This document shows, in pieces, positions 55,953 to 64,000 of a DNA stretch of 64,000 nucleotides. The notes under the pieces are model-generated. The model saw only the letters and a list, made by a program, of their open reading frames with translations. It had not been told where the DNA came from and made no database searches. Position numbers and translations under genes: made by a program. Position 1 is the stretch's first letter, and the number at the start of each line of letters is the position of its first letter. The stretch is from Devosia submarina (GTDB lineage Bacteria; Pseudomonadota; Alphaproteobacteria; Rhizobiales; Devosiaceae). Where the stretch lies: the NCBI RefSeq assembly GCF_003056345.1, contig NZ_PYWB01000002.1:1-64000 (forward strand), given 5' to 3'.

Positions 55953-57866
55953 ATGAGCCGCTATGCACCTGTCCCCTTTCCTGTTGTAAAGCTCGAAGGG
56001 AAGTTCTGGCACGAAAGGCTGGAAACCGTTCTGACCCGGACCATTCCGAGCCAGCACAGGAAGCTAGCGGAATATGGCATTCTGGACTCGATCAAGCTGC
56101 CGCAGCCTCCACCACCGCTGCGCTTTCCCCGCCATCCCAACGGGTTCACCGTGCAGGTGTTCTGGGACAGCGATGTGGGCAAATGGATCGAGGCGGCAAG
56201 CTATGCGCTGGCGCATCGGCGTGATGCCGATATTGAGGCCAAAATCGAGGCCATCGTTGATGATTTCGAAAGAGCCCAGGCGCCGGATGGATACCTTAAT
56301 TGCTGGTATCTGGGGCGAGAGCCGGACAAGCGCTGGACCAATCTGCGCGACAATCACGAGATGTATAATGCCGGCCACTTGTTGGAAGGCGCGATCGCCT
56401 ATTTCCGAGTAACAGGTCGCCGACGCTGGCTCGACATCATGGAGCGCTATCTCGAGCACATCTACTCAACCTTCGGAACTGAGCCTAGCAAGAAGCGCGG
56501 CTATGACGGGCATGAAGAGCTCGAGTTGGCGCTGATCAAGCTTTATTACCTGACCGGGGAGCGCAAGCACCTCGATTTTGCGGCCTATCTGGTCAATGAG
56601 CGCGGGCAGCAGCCGCCGCATTATTTCGATGTGGAACGGGAAGCACGCGAAGGCGGCGACAGCCAGCAGCGCTACGTGTTTCCTCCCAACTACGAATATT
56701 CCCAGAGCCACAAGCCGGTGCGCGAGCAGGATAAGGTAGTGGGGCACGCGGTTCGCGCAATGTACCTCTACACCGCCATGGCAGACCTTGCCGCCGAACT
56801 GAACGATCCGGCGCTCAAGCATGCCTGCGAGTTGCTGTGGAATGACGTGATGGAAACCAAGATGTATGTGACGGCCGGGCTCGGGCCCTCGGCACACAAC
56901 GAAGGGTTCACGCATGATTTCGACCTGCCCAACCAGACCGCCTATGCGGAAACCTGCGCGTCAGTGGCGCTGATCTTCTGGGCGCAGCGAATGCTGCATC
57001 TCGATCTTGATCGCAAATATGGCGATATTCTCGAGCTTGCCATGTTCAATGGGGCGCTGAGTGGGCTCAGCCGTGATGGCGAGCACTACTTCTATGCCAA
57101 TCCGCTGGAAAGCGACGGCACTCCGACACGTTGGGACTGGCACACCTGTCCATGCTGCACCATGAATGTAAGCCGGCTGGTGGCATCTGTTGGCGGTTAC
57201 TTCCTGTCGACAGCCGAAGATGGCGTCGCCTTCCATCTCTACGGCGGCATCGCCACAGAGGTAGAAATCGCGGGAACGAGAGTGGCCTTGCGAGAAGTCT
57301 CTACCTATCCCTGGAAAGGCGACATCAATATCCACATCGACCCGGAAAGCCCTGCCGTGTTTGATGTCAAATTGCGCATTCCGGGTTGGTCCTCGAACAT
57401 CAGAGTATCGGTCAACGGAGAACCCATCGATGCTAAGCCAGCGGTGAACGGTTACCTCACCATCAACCGCCGTTGGAACAAGGGCGATGTGATCAGTCTT
57501 GATCTACCCATGCCACCGGTCCGCCTCTATGCGCATCCGGGGGTGATCATGGATGCAGGACGCGTGGCTCTCAAGCGGGGTCCCCTGGTGTATTGCATGG
57601 AAGAAATCGACAATCCTGGAGGACGGGTGCAGCGGTTCAAGTTGCCGCGGCATGCCGAACTCAAGGTGGAAACACGAGCCGATCTGTTTGACGGCGTAGT
57701 GACGCTGAAAGCGGATGCCCTGGCAATCAATGAAGCGGACTGGACGAGCTTATACCGGACCCGCCCGCCTCGCGAAGAGCCAGCTACGCTGACTGCCCTT
57801 CCCTACTATCTCTGGGCCAATCGGGGGCAAGGCTCGATGGTCGTTTGGTTGCCCGAAGTCCATTGA
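55953..57866 (+). CDS. GH127-type glycoside hydrolase (beta-L-arabinofuranosidase domain)
   Basis: 637 residues, close to the family's usual length. The N-terminal (alpha/alpha)6 barrel has DNHEMYNAGHLLEGAIAYF and GRRRWLDIMERYLEHI. The catalytic and zinc ligands are visible: Glu333 and Cys335 in TAYAETCASVAL, Cys401 and Cys402 in WHTCPCCTMN; these match the Cys nucleophile and zinc site of the family. C-terminal beta-domains follow. It has no signal peptide, so it acts in the cytoplasm on imported oligosaccharides. Beta-L-arabinofuranoside is the type substrate, but relatives differ. A GAGGAG ribosome-binding site precedes the ATG. Divergent from the alpha-2-macroglobulin gene. Confidence 0.92.
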   Translation: MSRYAPVPFPVVKLEGKFWHERLETVLTRTIPSQHRKLAEYGILDSIKLPQPPPPLRFPRHPNGFTVQVFWDSDVGKWIEAASYALAHRRDADIEAKIEAIVDDFERAQAPDGYLNCWYLGREPDKRWTNLRDNHEMYNAGHLLEGAIAYFRVTGRRRWLDIMERYLEHIYSTFGTEPSKKRGYDGHEELELALIKLYYLTGERKHLDFAAYLVNERGQQPPHYFDVEREAREGGDSQQRYVFPPNYEYSQSHKPVREQDKVVGHAVRAMYLYTAMADLAAELNDPALKHACELLWNDVMETKMYVTAGLGPSAHNEGFTHDFDLPNQTAYAETCASVALIFWAQRMLHLDLDRKYGDILELAMFNGALSGLSRDGEHYFYANPLESDGTPTRWDWHTCPCCTMNVSRLVASVGGYFLSTAEDGVAFHLYGGIATEVEIAGTRVALREVSTYPWKGDINIHIDPESPAVFDVKLRIPGWSSNIRVSVNGEPIDAKPAVNGYLTINRRWNKGDVISLDLPMPPVRLYAHPGVIMDAGRVALKRGPLVYCMEEIDNPGGRVQRFKLPRHAELKVETRADLFDGVVTLKADALAINEADWTSLYRTRPPREEPATLTALPYYLWANRGQGSMVVWLPEVH

Positions 57867-57956
57867 CTGAGGGCACGCCTCACACTCCAGAGGGAACCCG
57901 GAACACCGGCAAGCATTGGAAAGGAAACTAGTCCTTTCAGTGCTTCAGAGGCGTAC

Positions 57957-58214
57957 ATGGTGTCCGACGGCCAAGGTGATGAAAGAAGTGGGCAGGAAAG
58001 CATTTCGCCTTCCGCAATCGCCCACAACGATCTTTTCACAGCCAAGGAAAAAATCGACCTGCTTAGCCAGATGAAAGCGGACTTGAGCGTGGCCCAGCAA
58101 GAAGGGCTCGAGCCTGCCTTTTCCCTGGAGGCTATAGACCAGGCAATCGCCGAAGTGCGCAGGGATATAGAGGACGGCCACGGCACAGAAACATTGTCAC
58201 GAGGAGACGCCTGA
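57957..58214 (+). CDS. Small hypothetical protein, first of a two-gene unit
   Basis: 85 residues, acidic and mostly helical, with no signal peptide or membrane segment. The centre (AHNDLFTAKEKIDLLSQMK) and the end (AIDQAIAEVRRDIEDGHG) are protein-like with heptad spacing. The family is not recognised. Its stop shares a base with the next start (TGATG), so the two are translated together. Confidence 0.6.
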   Translation: MVSDGQGDERSGQESISPSAIAHNDLFTAKEKIDLLSQMKADLSVAQQEGLEPAFSLEAIDQAIAEVRRDIEDGHGTETLSRGDA

Positions 58215-58549
58215 TGGCTACAGCACCCCACACACCAACGCCAACGATTGCCAACGTTGACCACCTTGTTGACGAGAACGGTGCCAGGCTTGATGTGCCC
58301 GATAATTCATCGATCAAGGTAGCAGGCGAGCATGAAGCCACAGTCGGCTCAACGGGCCCGACGAATTGGTGGCTCTATGGACTTATTGGGCTCGCCATCG
58401 TTATCGCCGTGCTCTTCGTTCTGCAGATGCTGAACGGAGCGCCTGCTACCGATGTCCAGCCAGGCACGCCAACATCTGAGAGTGTCGTGGCGCCTGTAAC
58501 TGACCCAGCAGTTCCCCCTGCCGTTCCAGCAGTTCCTGCGGCCCAATAA
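58214..58549 (+). CDS. Small single-pass membrane protein, second of a two-gene unit
   Basis: 111 residues. An N-terminal cytoplasmic part of about 50 residues (IANVDHLVDENGARLDVPD) is followed by one membrane helix (WWLYGLIGLAIVIAVLFVLQ, ~52-71). A Pro/Ala/Val-rich tail (VPPAVPAVPAAQ) is probably in the periplasm. It might be a partner or anchor of the preceding acidic protein. No function is known. It ends two bases before a terminator stem. Confidence 0.65.
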   Translation: MATAPHTPTPTIANVDHLVDENGARLDVPDNSSIKVAGEHEATVGSTGPTNWWLYGLIGLAIVIAVLFVLQMLNGAPATDVQPGTPTSESVVAPVTDPAVPPAVPAVPAAQ

Positions 58550-58575
58550 AAAAGCGCGGCTCGTTGGCCGCGCTT
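58546..58575. terminator. Bidirectional Rho-independent terminator
   Basis: AAGCGCGGC (58552-58560) pairs with GCCGCGCTT (58567-58575) around TCGTTG. On the minus strand it is followed by TTTTATT, serving the OmpA-like gene that stops at 58598. On the plus strand it follows the small membrane gene directly. Confidence 0.85.
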
Positions 58576-58597
58576 CAATATTCAATCCTGTCTTGGA

Positions 58598-59263
58598 TCA
58601 GCCGTTGATCGGCGCAATCTGGATTTCCACGCGGCGGTTCTGGGCGCGGCCAGCTTCCGTAGCGTTAGAGGCGATTGGGCTCGTTTCACCTTTTCCTTCG
58701 ATATAGAAGCGGCGCTGATCAATGCCTTGGTTGGCAAGGATAGTCGCGACAGACACGGCGCGACGCTGGCTAAGGCTCAAATTATAGGTGTCGTCGCCTT
58801 CGCTGTCGGTGTGGCCGTAGACGTCGACGATAGATTTGTCGAACTTCTTGAGCACAAGCGCAACCGAGACCAGGGTCGAATTGAATGCAGGCTGGACCGT
58901 AGACTGATCAGTCGCGAAGGTGATGTTGGATGGCATGTTGAGGACAATATTCTGTCCCACACGGGTCACGGAGACGCCGGTACCCTGGAGCTGTGCGCGC
59001 AGCTCGGCTTCCTGCTGATCCATATAGTTGCCGATGGCGGCACCCGTAAGCCCACCGACACCGGCGCCGATCAGAGCGCCAACGCGCGGATCACCGCCAA
59101 CGGCCGCGCCCACCAGGGCGCCCGCAACAGCACCACCGCCAGCGCCAAGCAAACCACCGCCGGCCGTGTTGGAGAGTTGGGACTGGCCCGTATAGGGATT
59201 AGTGGTTGTGCAGGCGGTCAAGGCGAGCGTTGCTGCCAGCGTGACCAGGATTTTGGACTTCAT
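58598..59263 (-). CDS. OmpA-family outer-membrane lipoprotein (YiaD-like)
   Basis: 221 residues from the ATG at 59263 behind GGGGGA; an upstream in-frame extension is not credible. The lipobox is LTAC (Cys18). A glycine-zipper region (~35-80, GGGLLGAGGGAVAGALVGAA and further) probably inserts in or lies along the outer membrane. The OmpA peptidoglycan-binding domain follows, with VDVYGHTDSEGDDTYN, LSQRRAVSVATIL and RAQNRRVEI. It would tie the outer membrane to the wall. It is monocistronic, with its own terminator. Confidence 0.92.
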   Translation of the reverse strand: MKSKILVTLAATLALTACTTTNPYTGQSQLSNTAGGGLLGAGGGAVAGALVGAAVGGDPRVGALIGAGVGGLTGAAIGNYMDQQEAELRAQLQGTGVSVTRVGQNIVLNMPSNITFATDQSTVQPAFNSTLVSVALVLKKFDKSIVDVYGHTDSEGDDTYNLSLSQRRAVSVATILANQGIDQRRFYIEGKGETSPIASNATEAGRAQNRRVEIQIAPING

Positions 59264-59470
59264 AGGTGGTCCCCCAATAGAATCAAAGTGGCCGGCTTGG
59301 TGACCACTGAATAAGGCAGGACGGTGATCCACCACTGGTGGTGAACGGCAGATGAACGCTGCCACTCTTTGCTGCGGCATTCGAGCATCAGCGCTCAAGT
59401 GTTGCGTACTTGCCATGACCAATCATGGACAGACACCAATAGCGCAGCGGAGTTCCCCTTGGTTCCCCAA

Positions 59471-60796
59471 TCAAGGCTGGATGTCGCGCTGCTCGGTTGT
59501 TTCCAGCAAGGCGAGCACGTCATCCACGCGGTCGAGGAAGCGTTGCTCCATGGCGAAGTTGAACGTCACATACTCGCGTGCCGGCACAAAGGTGCACAAA
59601 TTGGCGCTTGGGTGAAACGAGCCGACATAAACGGGTTCAACCAGGCTCCTGGTCATGTTGCCATACATGCGATGGGGCGGCACAAGGGTCAGCACCACGT
59701 CAGTGGAACCGTTGAAGCGGAAGAAATGCTCCCGATAAAGAAGCGGCAGCACCCGTGAAATCTTGCGGTGTATCGCAAACATTTTCATCAGGATGAATTG
59801 GAAGGTAGTCGTGTCCTTGGACTCGATCTCAGTTAGGGACTGATCGATTGAGCGGACATAGTCAATGAAATCGCTTTTGACAGTGAACTTGGCGTTCAGT
59901 GCGCGAACCCGGAACTGATCGTCGTCCACCTCCGAACGTTCAGAATTATCAAGCATGGTGTAGGCGGCAGTAATCACATCGGCCGTCTGGCTCTTGCCGG
60001 CAAAATTGAGCGCTTGCGTAATAAGGCCGAACATAAGCGAGCGCTGGCGCACGCCGATCCGGTTGGCGAGCTCTCGCAGGCGCGAGCGCTTAATCGCCAG
60101 AGACCGAAAGCCCAAATCCTTGATCGGAACAGGGCGGGAGTTAGCTTTGTAGAGCTGGATGGATACGCCAAGCAGCGCACCAATGCTCAACCCGAGCTGA
60201 CGCTTGAAGGGCAGTTTGACCTTTGGCTTGGCGGCCTGGGTGCGGGCAATCGAGTGCGAGCGGGTGAGGAGCGAGGAGTCGTGGCCCTCCAGCAAGGCAT
60301 GGCTGGAGCGCACCAGAACCATCGATGCACGGCCGTGTTTATCGGGTCCGCCGCGCCGCGTAATGGCATATACCCGAAAAAGGGGCAGATCCTTGCGCTC
60401 GAAAATATCGAGCCCCTTACCGAGCCACGCATCCGGATAGCCCTCGAAGTCGTCAACTTCTTGAACAAACGTAATGGCATCAAGGATATGCTTGGGAAAC
60501 GGTTGGCCTGGCAGAGCTCCAACAAAGCCGTGTGTTAATTGCGGTGCCAGCGACACCATTTCGGCAACGAAGTTCTGCAGCCTCTCGGCGTCAAAAGCCG
60601 TCTCCGAGAAGGCGGTGAAGTAAACAGTGTTCTTGCTGTTGAACAAAAACCACTGGAAATTAGTGAATAGAGCCTGCGGATTTTTGCTGACGGCCTGGGC
60701 AGCGCGGCGAAGCAATTCTTCGCGCTGAACGGCGGTATTGTCCAATGAGCCTTCCAATGCAGTTCCTCCCAAAACCATATTGAAGCCTTCGGCCAT
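59471..60796 (-). CDS. WS/DGAT- or condensation-like acyltransferase, degenerate active site
   Basis: 441 residues from the ATG at 60796 behind AGAGG; an in-frame ATG 30 codons earlier lacks one. The domain pattern follows wax-ester-synthase/CAT-superfamily enzymes: DDFEGYPDAWLGKGLD and PLFRVYAITRRGG before the active-site strand, then SSHALLEGHDSSLL. There the usual HHxxxDG is SHxxxEG (His166, Gly171), which keeps the second His but changes the Asp to Glu. The C-terminal half has LVPPHRMYGN and VPAREYVTFNFAM. It could be an active acyltransferase with an unknown substrate or a non-catalytic relative. Divergent from hemA. Confidence 0.6.
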   Translation of the reverse strand: MAEGFNMVLGGTALEGSLDNTAVQREELLRRAAQAVSKNPQALFTNFQWFLFNSKNTVYFTAFSETAFDAERLQNFVAEMVSLAPQLTHGFVGALPGQPFPKHILDAITFVQEVDDFEGYPDAWLGKGLDIFERKDLPLFRVYAITRRGGPDKHGRASMVLVRSSHALLEGHDSSLLTRSHSIARTQAAKPKVKLPFKRQLGLSIGALLGVSIQLYKANSRPVPIKDLGFRSLAIKRSRLRELANRIGVRQRSLMFGLITQALNFAGKSQTADVITAAYTMLDNSERSEVDDDQFRVRALNAKFTVKSDFIDYVRSIDQSLTEIESKDTTTFQFILMKMFAIHRKISRVLPLLYREHFFRFNGSTDVVLTLVPPHRMYGNMTRSLVEPVYVGSFHPSANLCTFVPAREYVTFNFAMEQRFLDRVDDVLALLETTEQRDIQP

Positions 60797-61080
60797 CTTA
60801 CCTCTTGCCGTAATGTCCGCAATGGGGGCCTTTGACGAATTGGAGGCTCTATAATGGTGATCACGAGCAGGCGATGAGACGCGGATTTTCATGCCTGCGG
60901 GATTCTGGCGCATTGGCAGATTGCCTCGGGCAGTTTAGAACGAGTCTTACTTGAGCCTGCATATTGCGGCTCTGTTCTTGCGAGCCCAAGGACCATCGAA
61001 GGCGCTTCGATCATCCGGCGGTGCAATTTGAACCGGATCCTGCTGACCATCTTTGCAGGTGCGGAACAGAAGGACGAATG

Positions 61081-62361
61081 ATGGACTATCGCGGTATCTT
61101 CGAAGATGCAGTGGACACGCTGCGGGCCGAAAAACGCTATCGCGTCTTCGCCGATCTGGAGCGCATAGCCGGCAAATTCCCGCGCGCCATCTATCGGGAT
61201 GACGCGGACAATCAGCGCGAAATCACCATCTGGTGCTCCAATGACTATTTGGGCATGGGCCAGCATGCCAAGGTAGTCGGCGCCATGCAGGAAACCGCTG
61301 GCCGGCTGGGCGTGGGCTCGGGCGGTACGCGGAACATCTCGGGCACCAACAGGCCTTTGGTGGAACTCGAGCGGTCATTGGCAGATCTGCATCGCAAGGA
61401 AGCCGCGCTGGTTTTCACTTCGGGTTTTGTGTCCAATGAAGCGGCCATCTCGACCATTGCGCGCCTCCTGCCTGAATGTGTGATCTTTTCGGACCAGCTC
61501 AACCACGCCTCGATGATCCAGGGCGTGCGCCAGTCGGGCATGGAAAAGAAGATCTTCCGCCACAATGACGTGGCGCATCTGCGCGAATTGCTCCAAGCCA
61601 CGGATCGCAAGCGGCCCAAGCTGATCTGCTTTGAATCGGTTTACTCGATGGACGGCGATATCGCTCCAATCGAAGCAATCTGCGATCTGGCCGAGGAATT
61701 CGGCGCGCTGACCTATATCGATGAAGTTCATGCCGTGGGCATGTATGGCCCTCGCGGCGGTGGTATTGCCGAGCGGGATGGCTTGATGGAGCGTATCGAT
61801 GTCATCGAAGGTACGCTAGCCAAAGGCTTTGGCGTGATGGGCGGGTATGTTGCAGCCAATCGCTCCATCATTGATGCGGTGCGCTCCTATGCGCCCGAGT
61901 TCATTTTTACCACATCGCTCCCCCCTGCCCTCTGTGCCGCAGCGCGTGCGTCGATCGAGCACCTTAAGGACAATGCGCATGAGCGCATGATGCATCAGCG
62001 TCAGGCGCGACTTACCAAGGCTATCCTTGCCGATGCCGGCCTGCCAGTCATGGAAACGGACACGCACATCGTGCCGCTGATCGTGGGCGATGCCCGCCAG
62101 TGCAAGGCTGCCAGCGACATGCTGCTCGACAAGCACAACATCTATATCCAGCCGATCAACTACCCGACCGTGCCCAAGGGCACCGAGCGCCTGCGCATCA
62201 CACCCACGCCGCTACACAGCGATGAGATGATCTTTGCGTTGCGCCATGCGCTGGTGAGCGTCTGGACGAGTCTGGAGCTGCCACGCGAAAAGGCCGATGC
62301 CAAGATCACGGCGAGTAAGCTGACCTCGGGTGACCTGACGCTGCCGACCATCGGGGGTTGA
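61081..62361 (+). CDS. hemA: 5-aminolevulinate synthase
   Basis: 426 residues from the ATG at 61081; an adjacent ATG at 61078 is equally near the AAGG site, and a longer frame is not family-like. PLP-enzyme motifs: [61 protein letters not shown] (Asp214, His217) and [15 protein letters not shown] with PLP-Lys248. It condenses glycine and succinyl-CoA to 5-aminolevulinate (Shemin C4 path), the tetrapyrrole entry used by alphaproteobacteria. It stands alone, convergent with the FixJ-like regulator. Confidence 0.97.
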   Translation: MDYRGIFEDAVDTLRAEKRYRVFADLERIAGKFPRAIYRDDADNQREITIWCSNDYLGMGQHAKVVGAMQETAGRLGVGSGGTRNISGTNRPLVELERSLADLHRKEAALVFTSGFVSNEAAISTIARLLPECVIFSDQLNHASMIQGVRQSGMEKKIFRHNDVAHLRELLQATDRKRPKLICFESVYSMDGDIAPIEAICDLAEEFGALTYIDEVHAVGMYGPRGGGIAERDGLMERIDVIEGTLAKGFGVMGGYVAANRSIIDAVRSYAPEFIFTTSLPPALCAAARASIEHLKDNAHERMMHQRQARLTKAILADAGLPVMETDTHIVPLIVGDARQCKAASDMLLDKHNIYIQPINYPTVPKGTERLRITPTPLHSDEMIFALRHALVSVWTSLELPREKADAKITASKLTSGDLTLPTIGG

Positions 62362-62431
62362 TGCCCAAGCCGAACGGCTTCAGCGAGGAGCAATTGTCCT
62401 GGGCAGTTGAGGCGCCTTAGCGCCTCGCTCA

Positions 62432-63067
62432 CTAGCTCGTAAGGACGATCCGGATCAAATCGGCTGTGTTCCGTGCGCCAAGCTTTTCCATCACGCGCGC
62501 GCGGTGGACCTCAACGGTACGCGGCGAGATGCCAAGTTCAAGCCCGGCTTCCTTGTTGGACTGGCCGTTGGAGATCAGTTGCAGCACTTCGCGTTCGCGG
62601 GGTGTCAGCTGGGAAAAGCCTCGCACTTCGACCGGGCGGCGGGAATGCTGGGTGGTGCCGGATTGCATCTCGCGTCGCAAACCATCGCGAACGGAGGCCA
62701 AAAGGTGTTCTGTGTCCACCGGCTTGGACAGAACATCCGCAGCACCCATTTTCATGGCGTTGATGGCCGCTTCAAGTTGCGCCGTGTCCGAGAGCATGAA
62801 CACCGGCGTTGTCCGCCGAAGGGTCTTGATGCGGTGCAGCAGCGTCAAGCCATTGACCGGCCCGATCTGCAGATTCAGGACAACCGCATCCGGCATGCGC
62901 CGCTCCAGACTTGCAACAAAGCTGCCTGCATCTATTGAGAAATTGGTCTGAAACCCTTCGAGCCGAAACAGAACGCTAAGCGCCTCACAAATGGCGGGAT
63001 CCGCATCAACGATGTGGATCAGCCGGTCCCTGTTCAAGAATGATTGGTAGTAGTCCTCGGTGGTCAT
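62432..63067 (-). CDS. FixJ/NarL-type response regulator lacking the phosphoacceptor Asp
   Basis: 211 residues from the ATG at 63067 behind GGGGGAG. Receiver domain 15-130: the acidic pair is present (Asp21, Asp23 in HIVDADPAI), but the phosphorylation position is Asn65 in AVVLNLQIGPVNG (codon AAT). A LuxR-type HTH (TPREREVLQLISNGQSNKEA, ~146-165) and ISPRTVEVHRARVMEKLGA follow. DNA binding is therefore likely independent of phosphotransfer at that Asp. It lies opposite a PAS hybrid kinase gene with 367 bp between the start codons, suggesting a linked regulatory pair. Converges with hemA. Confidence 0.93.
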   Translation of the reverse strand: MTTEDYYQSFLNRDRLIHIVDADPAICEALSVLFRLEGFQTNFSIDAGSFVASLERRMPDAVVLNLQIGPVNGLTLLHRIKTLRRTTPVFMLSDTAQLEAAINAMKMGAADVLSKPVDTEHLLASVRDGLRREMQSGTTQHSRRPVEVRGFSQLTPREREVLQLISNGQSNKEAGLELGISPRTVEVHRARVMEKLGARNTADLIRIVLTS

Positions 63068-63434
63068 GTGCTCCCCCGGCTTAGCGCGCGGCTTCATGGA
63101 CAAACTCTGCTTGCAGCAAAGCCGCCCAAAGCGAACTGAACCTCTTGCGTTCACTTGCGCGTCTCTACGGCAAGTCTCGGAAGTATTTTAAGCTAGGTGC
63201 TGTTCCGTGTCTCAGCTCCAGATTACGTACGTTTTGGCGCGTATGTATAGGCATATTTTCATATTCTGCGGGCGTCAATGACTATTTTCCTAGATACTAG
63301 CAACTCCGCACCGACATCCATCCGTTCTGACCCGGTCGCCAAAGAGCCAGCAAGCTGGGCGCCAGGAAATCCTCGCTTGCTTCGCTTGTCCGCAGGTAGA
63401 TAGTTGGCGCATCTGTTTTCTGCCGGGACTGCTG
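63068..63434. other. Divergent intergenic region, regulator and kinase promoters
   Basis: About 367 bp between the starts of the FixJ-like gene and the PAS kinase. It should hold both promoters. No palindromic operator stands out. An 88-codon minus-strand frame here (63259-63525) runs into the kinase gene and is a shadow. Confidence 0.4.
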
Positions 63435-64000
63435 ATGGCATTTTCCTCTCCAAACGCGTTGGATAGCCTGCGACAAGCAATTGAATTCCTGCCACAGGGC
63501 GTAGCGGTGTTTGACGCCGAGGCACGGCTGGTGATTTCCAACGGGCGCTACCAGGCTCTTCTGGACTTGCCCAGCGCTCTGGTGGAGCCGGATACGGGCC
63601 TTTCAGATATCCTTGCGTTCCTGGGAGAGCGGGGTGATCTGGGCATCGGGCTAGTAGGCGATCTTGCGAGCGAACGCATCAGCCACCTATATGCCGCGCC
63701 CACAAGTGTCATGCAGCTGATCGGCAATGCTGGCCAAGCCTTGGAGCTCCAATCAAGCCGATTGCCCGATGGCGGGCTGGTGATCAGCTTTTCCGATGTG
63801 ACGCAGCGCATCGAGGCGGAGCGGGCGCTTGAGCGCATGAACCAATCGCTGGAACAGCGAGTGGAGGAGCGGACCGCCGCACTTACGCGGGTCAATGCGG
63901 AGCTGGAAAGCGCTCGAGCCAAAGCGGACGCTGCCAATCACGACAAGACACGATTCCTGGCAGCAGCAAGCCATGATCTCCTGCAGCCCCTTAATGCCGC
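63435..64000 (+). CDS. PAS-domain (hybrid) sensor histidine kinase, N-terminal part (cut by window edge)
   Basis: 188 codons are visible, open to the window end. A PAS_7-type domain begins MAFSSPNALDSLRQAIEFL, with QGVAVFDAEARLVISNGRYQ and later PDGGLVISFSDVTQRIEAE. A coiled-coil linker has QRVEERTAALTRVNAELE. The H-box is FLAAASHDLLQPLNA, with the phospho-His in ASHDL. This arrangement is typical of NahK/ErcS'-like hybrid kinases with C-terminal ATPase and receiver domains, which would lie to the right. No membrane segment, so it is a cytoplasmic sensor. Divergent from the FixJ-like regulator. Confidence 0.88.
   Translation, partial: MAFSSPNALDSLRQAIEFLPQGVAVFDAEARLVISNGRYQALLDLPSALVEPDTGLSDILAFLGERGDLGIGLVGDLASERISHLYAAPTSVMQLIGNAGQALELQSSRLPDGGLVISFSDVTQRIEAERALERMNQSLEQRVEERTAALTRVNAELESARAKADAANHDKTRFLAAASHDLLQPLNA

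Overview
The window looks like chromosome of a high-GC alphaproteobacterium of the order Hyphomicrobiales, most likely Devosia-like. That placement is an inference from three things. The order murA / DUF2948 / hisD / UPF0262 / LMW-phosphatase / infA / maf / yacG / tRNA-Phe is typical of rhizobial relatives. There is a C4-pathway hemA (5-aminolevulinate synthase). The overall gene style also fits. No rRNA is present to confirm it.

Region 1 (1-13.5 kb) is part of an exopolysaccharide or O-antigen-type locus, visibly more AT-rich than the core. A Wzy/ExoQ-type polymerase lies on the + strand. A minus-strand operon reads ugd, rmlC, rmlB, rmlD, rmlA, two GT4-type glycosyltransferases, a GT2-like transferase and a Wzx/WzxC-type flippase. 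Together these make UDP-glucuronate and dTDP-L-rhamnose, assemble a repeat unit, flip it and polymerise it. An IS3-family element with an amber stop in orfA sits between polymerase and flippase, and a second IS3-family fragment is cut by the left edge. The initiating transferase and export proteins are not in the window.

Region 2 (13.5-21.1 kb) looks like a genomic island ending at tRNA-Phe. It has a serine resolvase with res-like GAGACA repeats, a Rap1a/Tai-like secreted protein, a tiny secreted cysteine protein, a lipoprotein, an unknown gene that seems frameshifted, a very AT-rich HUH-Rep-like gene with a palindrome upstream, an AlpA-like excisionase and a tyrosine integrase next to the tRNA 3' end.

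Region 3 (21.6-28 kb) is core: yacG, maf, infA, a fused UPF0262-LMW tyrosine phosphatase, hisD, DUF2948, murA and tRNA-Thr. An opposite-strand ParB-like gene splits murA from the rest.

Region 4 (28-39.5 kb) is a compact chemotaxis operon: STAS, cheY, cheA, cheW, mcp, cheW, cheR, cheB, and last a large soluble MCP-like protein carrying CheZ-like signatures. An HD-GYP response regulator follows after a 0.5 kb gap.

Region 5 (39.5-64 kb) is mixed: an EamA permease, an erythromycin-esterase homologue with DUF2934, a membrane-DUF305 protein, a Zn-alcohol dehydrogenase plus TIM-barrel isomerase, a soluble PAS-PAS chemoreceptor, the pbpC / alpha-2-macroglobulin pair with a REP pair between them, a GH127 glycosidase, an OmpA-like lipoprotein, a degenerate acyltransferase, hemA, a FixJ-like regulator lacking its phosphoacceptor Asp, and the start of a PAS hybrid histidine kinase cut by the right edge.

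The observation most worth following is the last gene of the che operon (28250-29992), a possible CheY-P phosphatase built on a degenerate chemoreceptor scaffold.
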